Assembly: GCA_038239195.1 (NCBI GenBank)
Contig: JBBSEZ010000110.1
Span: 1-24,146 of the forward strand
DNA from: JBBSEZ01 sp038239195
GTDB lineage: Bacteria; Planctomycetota; Planctomycetia; Gemmatales; Gemmataceae
Length of the DNA stretch: 24,146 nt
Direction of reading: 5' to 3'
A program made the translations under genes and the position numbers. The notes beneath the pieces were generated by a model, which saw only the letters and a program-made list of their open reading frames with translations, was not told the origin of the DNA and did no database searches. Below are positions 20,673 through 24,146 of this stretch, in pieces. How positions within the stretch are numbered: the first letter of the stretch is position 1; each line of letters begins with the position of its first letter.

Positions 20673-21022
20673 ATGCCCGCGTGGCGTCGAGCGGCCGAGG
20701 AAGTCGTTGCCCGGTTCGCCGCGGAAGGCGCCATCCCGCAGGAGGAGCGGGAAGACCTCGTCACCTCCCTCGTCCGCCCGCCCGAATCAACCTCGACCAG
20801 GAGGTCGAGTTCCAGGACCGCGACGGCACCCTCAAGCGCCTCTGGCACGACCCTCGGGCCCGGCAGGCCTGCGTCCGGGAACTGGGCCCCGGTCGTCCGA
20901 AGGGGCGGAGCGCCTTGCCGCCCATCTTTTGTCCGAAATGCAACGCGGTGCTGAAGCTCTGGCGGGACGACGAGTGGCAGCAGCGCTGCCCGCACCGTGG
21001 GCACGTGACCTCGCTGTCGTAG
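20673..21022 (+). CDS. Small zinc-ribbon-like protein, apparently frameshifted
   Basis: The N-terminal part is read from ATG at 20673, behind AGGAG at about 20660-20664. It gives MPAWRRAAEEVVARFAAEGA followed by IPQEEREDLVTSLVR, a clean amphipathic helix region. The C-terminal part is in the previous frame: RINLDQEVEFQDRDGTLKRL, then FCPKCNAVLKLWRDDEWQQR and CPHRGHVTSLS, with a CPKC pair and a later CPHRGH that could bind zinc. Third-position GC is high in the first frame up to about 20770 and in the second frame from about 20775, which places a one-base loss in the CGTCCGCCCGCCC tract. A continuous frame from ATG 20654 exists, but its first 40 codons have poor third positions and look non-coding. 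Function unknown. Confidence 0.5.
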
Positions 21023-21062
21023 CCGCTCTCGGGAGCATCCCCGTCGCTGGAGCGTTGGCGTT

Positions 21063-21500
21063 CTACGGCTCGGGCTTGCTGGTGAGGCTGAAGTCGCGTG
21101 TGTTGGCCCCGCCCTTCAGTTCCTCGCGCAGGGTGGAGCTCTTGTTGTAGCGGACGGGCACGGCCTCCACCTCCTCGTCGGCCATCGTGCCGGGAGGGGC
21201 GGGAGAGCCAACGGGGATTTTCTTGCCCGTCTTGCGCCGCGCGGAAATCTCGACGCGGTAAACGCCGGGGCTCGCCCGGGCGGCGGCCTCGACGCTGTAT
21301 TGGCCGTTGACGACCTGCGCCCGCGCGCCCGCACCGGGCGTGCCCTCGATGGGGACGAAGTTCACGTGACCGGACTCGACGGGCGTTCCGTCGAGCGTCA
21401 CCGCCCCCTTGATGGATGCGCTGCCGCCGCCGCACCCCGAGGCGGGCACGACCAAGCTCAGAAGGAGGGCCCAGCGCCTGGCGTGGAGAGAAGGCTTCAT
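21063..21500 (-). CDS. Lipoprotein with carboxypeptidase-regulatory-like fold
   Basis: The product is 145 aa. A lipoprotein signal peptide (MKPSLHARRWALLLSLVVPA) ends in ASGC, with Cys23 as the likely lipidated residue. The mature part is one beta-sandwich of the type often placed beside DUF1559 genes in planctomycetes: IKGAVTLDGTPVESGHVNFV, then a turn, GQYSVEAAARASPGVYRVEI, and a C-terminal strand with VPVRYNKSSTLREELKGG. Such proteins are presumed to be surface or periplasmic structural components; no enzyme motif is visible. It lies 58 bases downstream of the DUF1559 gene on the same strand and is probably co-transcribed. No clear Shine-Dalgarno sequence precedes the ATG, so translation may depend on the upstream gene. 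Confidence 0.85.
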   Translation of the reverse strand: MKPSLHARRWALLLSLVVPASGCGGGSASIKGAVTLDGTPVESGHVNFVPIEGTPGAGARAQVVNGQYSVEAAARASPGVYRVEISARRKTGKKIPVGSPAPPGTMADEEVEAVPVRYNKSSTLREELKGGANTRDFSLTSKPEP

Positions 21501-21558
21501 TGGTTGGCTTCGTCACGATGGTGGGAGAGGGATCGAAACCGGGCATCGACGGGGCCGG

Positions 21559-22557
21559 TCAATAGTCGTTGCCCGGGACTTGCCCATCCTGAATCCAGGC
21601 GAGGGCCTGCCAGGTGCTCAGCGAGATCGAGTTGCTGACGAACTTGACGTGACCGTCGCAGAAGACGACGTTGACGCCGCCGTTGTGCCGGCTGCGCGAC
21701 GTGGCGGTGTTGTTGCCTCCAAAGTTGTTGCCGTTGTCGTACACGCAGGGCAGGTTCTTGGTCGGCTGGTTGTGGCTGCTGGTGCCACCGGGGCCGCCGC
21801 CGTCGTTCTTGCAGAACCCCGCGTAGTCGAGCAGGACGTCGGCCACCGGACTGTTGGGGCCCTGCGAGGCGTAAACGAACTGACCGCCGGCGCGGTTGGT
21901 GATGATGGTGCCGCGGACGTCGTTGTTGTCGATGCCGGTCAGATACTCGACCACCGCGAGCGAGGAGCTGGTGCCGTCCGTGACGTCGGCGATGCGCATG
22001 GTCTTGCCCATGTTGAACAGGGCCTGCTGGGTCGTCGGGTACGCCGACTCCCCCCAGCTGTGCGAGTCGTTCAGGCCGGAAAACATGCCGTAGTAGTTGC
22101 AGGCGAACAGCGACACCCCGACGTTTTTGGGGTTGTTGCCCGCGAGGTCGCTGGGGCAGGCGAATACGGGGAGCACCACGCCTCGGACGCTCGCGGGGTA
22201 GACCGAGGCGTTGTTGTACGGTTGAGGTTGCAGCCACGGGTTGCCTCCCCCGTAGGCCTTGAAGTAGGCATCCTGCTCGACGTACGGCAGCAGATAATGG
22301 ACGTAGTAGATCGCTTCGGTGGGCTGAAATTTCGACGGCGAGGGGGTGCCGGGCGGGAAATGGCCGATCGCATCGTGATGTCCGTGCAAGGCGAGGCCGA
22401 TCTGCTTGAGGTTGTTCTGGCACTTCATGCGTGCGGCGGCCTCGCGCACCTTTTGCACGGCGGGGAGGAGGAGGCCGATGAGGATGGCGATGATCGCTAT
22501 CACCACCAGCAGCTCGATCAGCGTGAAGCCGGGGCGCTTCGGAGAGGTCTGTGGCAT
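21559..22557 (-). CDS. DUF1559 pseudopilin-like protein
   Basis: The product is 332 aa. It begins MPQTSPKRPGFTLIELLVVI, a class III prepilin leader cut by prepilin peptidase after Gly10, with Phe11 as first mature residue and Glu15 at position +5. The hydrophobic helix runs to about residue 35, then VREAAARMKCQNNLKQIGLA leads into the globular DUF1559 domain (SBP_bac_10). The C-terminus has the family's HNGGVNVVFCDGHVKFV motif. Planctomycetes encode many such proteins; they are thought to be exported type II secretion or pilin-like surface proteins. The frame is open to 22926, but the start at 22557 is certain from the leader, and CGAGGG lies just upstream. It is first in an operon with the lipoprotein gene. 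Confidence 0.95.
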   Translation of the reverse strand: MPQTSPKRPGFTLIELLVVIAIIAILIGLLLPAVQKVREAAARMKCQNNLKQIGLALHGHHDAIGHFPPGTPSPSKFQPTEAIYYVHYLLPYVEQDAYFKAYGGGNPWLQPQPYNNASVYPASVRGVVLPVFACPSDLAGNNPKNVGVSLFACNYYGMFSGLNDSHSWGESAYPTTQQALFNMGKTMRIADVTDGTSSSLAVVEYLTGIDNNDVRGTIITNRAGGQFVYASQGPNSPVADVLLDYAGFCKNDGGGPGGTSSHNQPTKNLPCVYDNGNNFGGNNTATSRSRHNGGVNVVFCDGHVKFVSNSISLSTWQALAWIQDGQVPGNDY

Positions 22558-22597
22558 CGATGGCCCTCGAAGTCGGGAGAGGGTGGGGGCTGTTCGG

Positions 22598-22626
22598 ATC
22601 GTACCCGACCGCGCCGCCAGCGCCAA
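22598..22626 (-). promoter_or_regulatory. Candidate sigma70-type promoter of the DUF1559-lipoprotein operon
   Basis: On the minus strand TTGGCG (22626-22621) and TACGAT (22603-22598) are exactly 17 bases apart. The transcript would start near 22590, about 33 bases before the ATG. Confidence 0.55.
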
Positions 22627-22842
22627 GCACCGCGATCCCGCTTGTCTGCCCCGGGGATGCGGGAGATGGCGAGACGGGAGAGCTTCGGAGGGGCGCTTTC
22701 TGAAACGGGAAGAGGGTTGCGTCGGTATCCCCAACAGGGCCCCAACCTGGGGCCTCTCGCTTGGGAGGCTACTCCAGCCCCTCCCGGCGAATGGCGGCTG
22801 GCCTCCTTGCTTCCCAGCCGGGGACGGGCCACGAGCCCTGTC
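22627..22842. other. Intergenic region between divergent pseudopilin and membrane protein genes
   Basis: No gene is supported. Frames on both strands cross it but have no usable start or family signal. It holds small hairpins such as CCCC-AACCT-GGGG near 22741-22753. No clear plus-strand promoter was found. Confidence 0.4.
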
Positions 22843-22848
22843 GGAGGG
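22843..22848 (+). promoter_or_regulatory. Ribosome binding site that fixes the membrane protein start
   Basis: GGAGGG lies 4 bases before GTG at 22853. The reading frame is open far upstream, to 22406, but that part overlaps the DUF1559 gene. This site marks the real start. Confidence 0.65.
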
Positions 22849-22852
22849 TGCC

Positions 22853-24016
22853 GTGCTTTCCCGTGTCGCGTGCCTGAAGGCGGTGCTGGCGGGCGCGTTC
22901 CTGAGCGGGGCCCTGCTCTCGATCAAGCTCTGGCTGTCGGAGCGCTCGTTTCCACTCTGCCCCGTCGTCCCCGGCCTTCCGCCGCTGCTCCCTCCGTTCG
23001 ACCGCGCCTGCTTCGTCGCCCTCGCGGCGCTCCTCGTGCTGACCGCCGTGCTGCCCCGGCCGCGGCGCTGCCTTTGGGCCCTGGTGGCGCTGGCGGGGCT
23101 GCTCTTTCTGAGCGACCAGTTGCGCTGGCAACCCTGGGCCTACCAGTACCTCGCCATGCTGGCCGCGCTGGCCTGCTACCCCTGGCGAGCGCCCGAGGAA
23201 AATCCAGCGGCTCGTGCCGCCAGCCTCAACGCCTGCCGGCTGATCGTCGCCGCCACCTACTTCTGGAGCGGGCTGCAAAAGGCCAACGTCACCTTCGTCC
23301 GCGAGGTCTACCCCTGGCTCCTCGAGCCGATGCTACCGCTGCTGCCGGAATCGGTCCGACCGATGGTCGCCGCTGCCGGCTGGGCCTGCCCCTTCGTCGA
23401 GGCAGCCATCGGCCTGGGGCTGTTCGTTCCGGTGTTGCGGCCCGTCGCCGTGGCCCTCGCCCTCGCCATGCACGCCCAGGTACTGCTGGCGCTGGGGCCC
23501 TGGGGACACCAGTGGAACACCGTCGTCTGGCCCTGGAACGTGGCCATGATGCTCTTCGTGCTCGTCCTCTTCGTGCGCGCGCGGGAGGCCTCGGCCCGCG
23601 CGGTCGTCTGGCCGGCCGGCCTCAACTGTCAAGCGCTGGCGCTGGTGCTGTTCGGCGCGATGCCGCTGTTCAGTTTCTGGGGCCTGTGGGACGCCTACCT
23701 GTCGGCGGCGTTGTACTCCGGCAACACCCCGAGTGCCACCCTCGCGGTCAGCGACGCCATGCGCGAGCGGCTGCCCCCCGAGGCCCAGGCCCATGCGCAA
23801 CCCACGTCCGAGGGGTGGGAGGTGAGCCTCTTCGGCTGGTGCTACGAGGAGATGAACGTCCCGCCTTACCCGGCCTGGCGCTTCTACCGCGCCGTCGCTC
23901 GCCACGTTCGCGGCCACGCCACCGAGCCGGGGGAGGTGATCCTGGTGGTGCAGGGACGGCCCCACTGGCGCACCGGGGATCGGCAGGAGGCCCGCGAGGA
24001 TGGCTCCGCGCCGTAA
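22853..24016 (+). CDS. Polytopic inner-membrane protein, unknown function
   Basis: The product is 387 aa from GTG at 22853. About eight hydrophobic helices span residues 8 to 300, including VACLKAVLAGAFLSGALLSI, CFVALAALLVLTAVL, LWALVALAGLLFL, and later WNVAMMLFVLVLFV and ALALVLFGAMPLFSFWGLW. A conserved-looking motif is RLIVAATYFWSGLQKAN followed by VYPWLLEPM. After the last helix comes a soluble tail of about 90 residues with WEVSLFGWCYEEMNVPPYP and ILVVQGRPHWRTGDR. The layout (helices with a WSGLQK motif) recalls DoxX/MauE- or HTTM-like membrane proteins, but the similarity is too loose to assign a function. It is divergent from the DUF1559 operon. Confidence 0.78.
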   Translation: MLSRVACLKAVLAGAFLSGALLSIKLWLSERSFPLCPVVPGLPPLLPPFDRACFVALAALLVLTAVLPRPRRCLWALVALAGLLFLSDQLRWQPWAYQYLAMLAALACYPWRAPEENPAARAASLNACRLIVAATYFWSGLQKANVTFVREVYPWLLEPMLPLLPESVRPMVAAAGWACPFVEAAIGLGLFVPVLRPVAVALALAMHAQVLLALGPWGHQWNTVVWPWNVAMMLFVLVLFVRAREASARAVVWPAGLNCQALALVLFGAMPLFSFWGLWDAYLSAALYSGNTPSATLAVSDAMRERLPPEAQAHAQPTSEGWEVSLFGWCYEEMNVPPYPAWRFYRAVARHVRGHATEPGEVILVVQGRPHWRTGDRQEAREDGSAP

Positions 24017-24055
24017 GGGGAGCGGCAGGGCTCGGTTTGCGGTAGGACGGCCCTC

Positions 24056-24146
24056 CCCGGCCGTGTGGGCGGGGCGGGGGGGGCGGCCGACAAGGTGGGG
24101 GGTGCGGCGGCGGGCCGTTGGGGGGGGGGGTGCCCCCGGGCCGCCC
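24056..24146 (+). repeat. G-rich low-complexity tract at the window end
   Basis: Several G runs (8, 6 and 10 bases, plus shorter ones) occur within 90 bases, ending in GGTGCCCCC. The tract could form G-quadruplexes. It contains no gene. Indel errors are likely here. Confidence 0.5.

Noticed and set aside
22406..22852. N-terminal extension of the membrane protein
   Set aside because: It overlaps the DUF1559 gene and its promoter on the other strand and has no family-like sequence. GTG at 22853 with GGAGGG fits better.
24056..24146. Telomere-like or functional quadruplex element
   Set aside because: It lies at the very end of the window in a homopolymer-rich stretch, with no repeat unit and no gene beyond it to judge by.

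Overview
The window is GC-rich and looks like the chromosome of a planctomycete, probably of the Gemmata/Isosphaera type. The evidence is a DUF1559 pseudopilin next to a small carboxypeptidase-regulatory-like lipoprotein, very long secreted WD40 and TPR proteins, a PAS/PP2C phosphatase, and a loose gene layout with many single-gene units. I see no rRNA, tRNA, CRISPR array, integrase or transposase.

Layout. 183-1391 (+) is argJ. It converges on adk (1441-2076, -) across a perfect 14-bp stem that overlaps the adk stop codon; adk is preceded by a small four-helix membrane protein gene (2099-2527, -). 2764-3605 (+) is a DUF429 (RNase H-like) gene that needs one frameshift to be read. 3687-8642 (-) holds two tandem paralogous genes for secreted TPR proteins of about 800 aa, each with its own copy of the same upstream region. 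8827-10479 (+) is a tight three-gene operon: an unknown protein, a HEPN-domain protein with an R-N-x3-H motif, and another unknown protein. It is the best candidate here for an undescribed system. 10607-15202 (+) encodes a secreted WD40 protein in which I count 35 repeats, enough for five seven-bladed propellers. A palindromic intergenic element and a terminator follow, then a 68-aa small protein gene (15360-15566, -).

16035-17363 (+) encodes an exported helical protein with a TolC-like C-terminus. Behind it, at 17413-17645, lies the remnant of a clan AA aspartic protease that has lost its start codon, its catalytic core and its frame. 17673-19637 (-) is a pseudo-receiver/PAS/PAS/PP2C regulator. 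19942-20505 (+) is an aspartyl/asparaginyl beta-hydroxylase family protein. 20673-21022 (+) is a small zinc-ribbon-like gene with an apparent frameshift. 21063-22557 (-) holds the lipoprotein and DUF1559 pseudopilin genes, and 22853-24016 (+) a polytopic membrane protein. The window ends in very G-rich sequence.

The genes do not form one pathway. They are housekeeping genes (argJ, adk) among lineage-specific envelope, scaffold and signalling proteins. Three loci each become readable after adding back one base. That is either real decay or a run of small deletion errors in the assembly, and it should be settled before those genes are interpreted.
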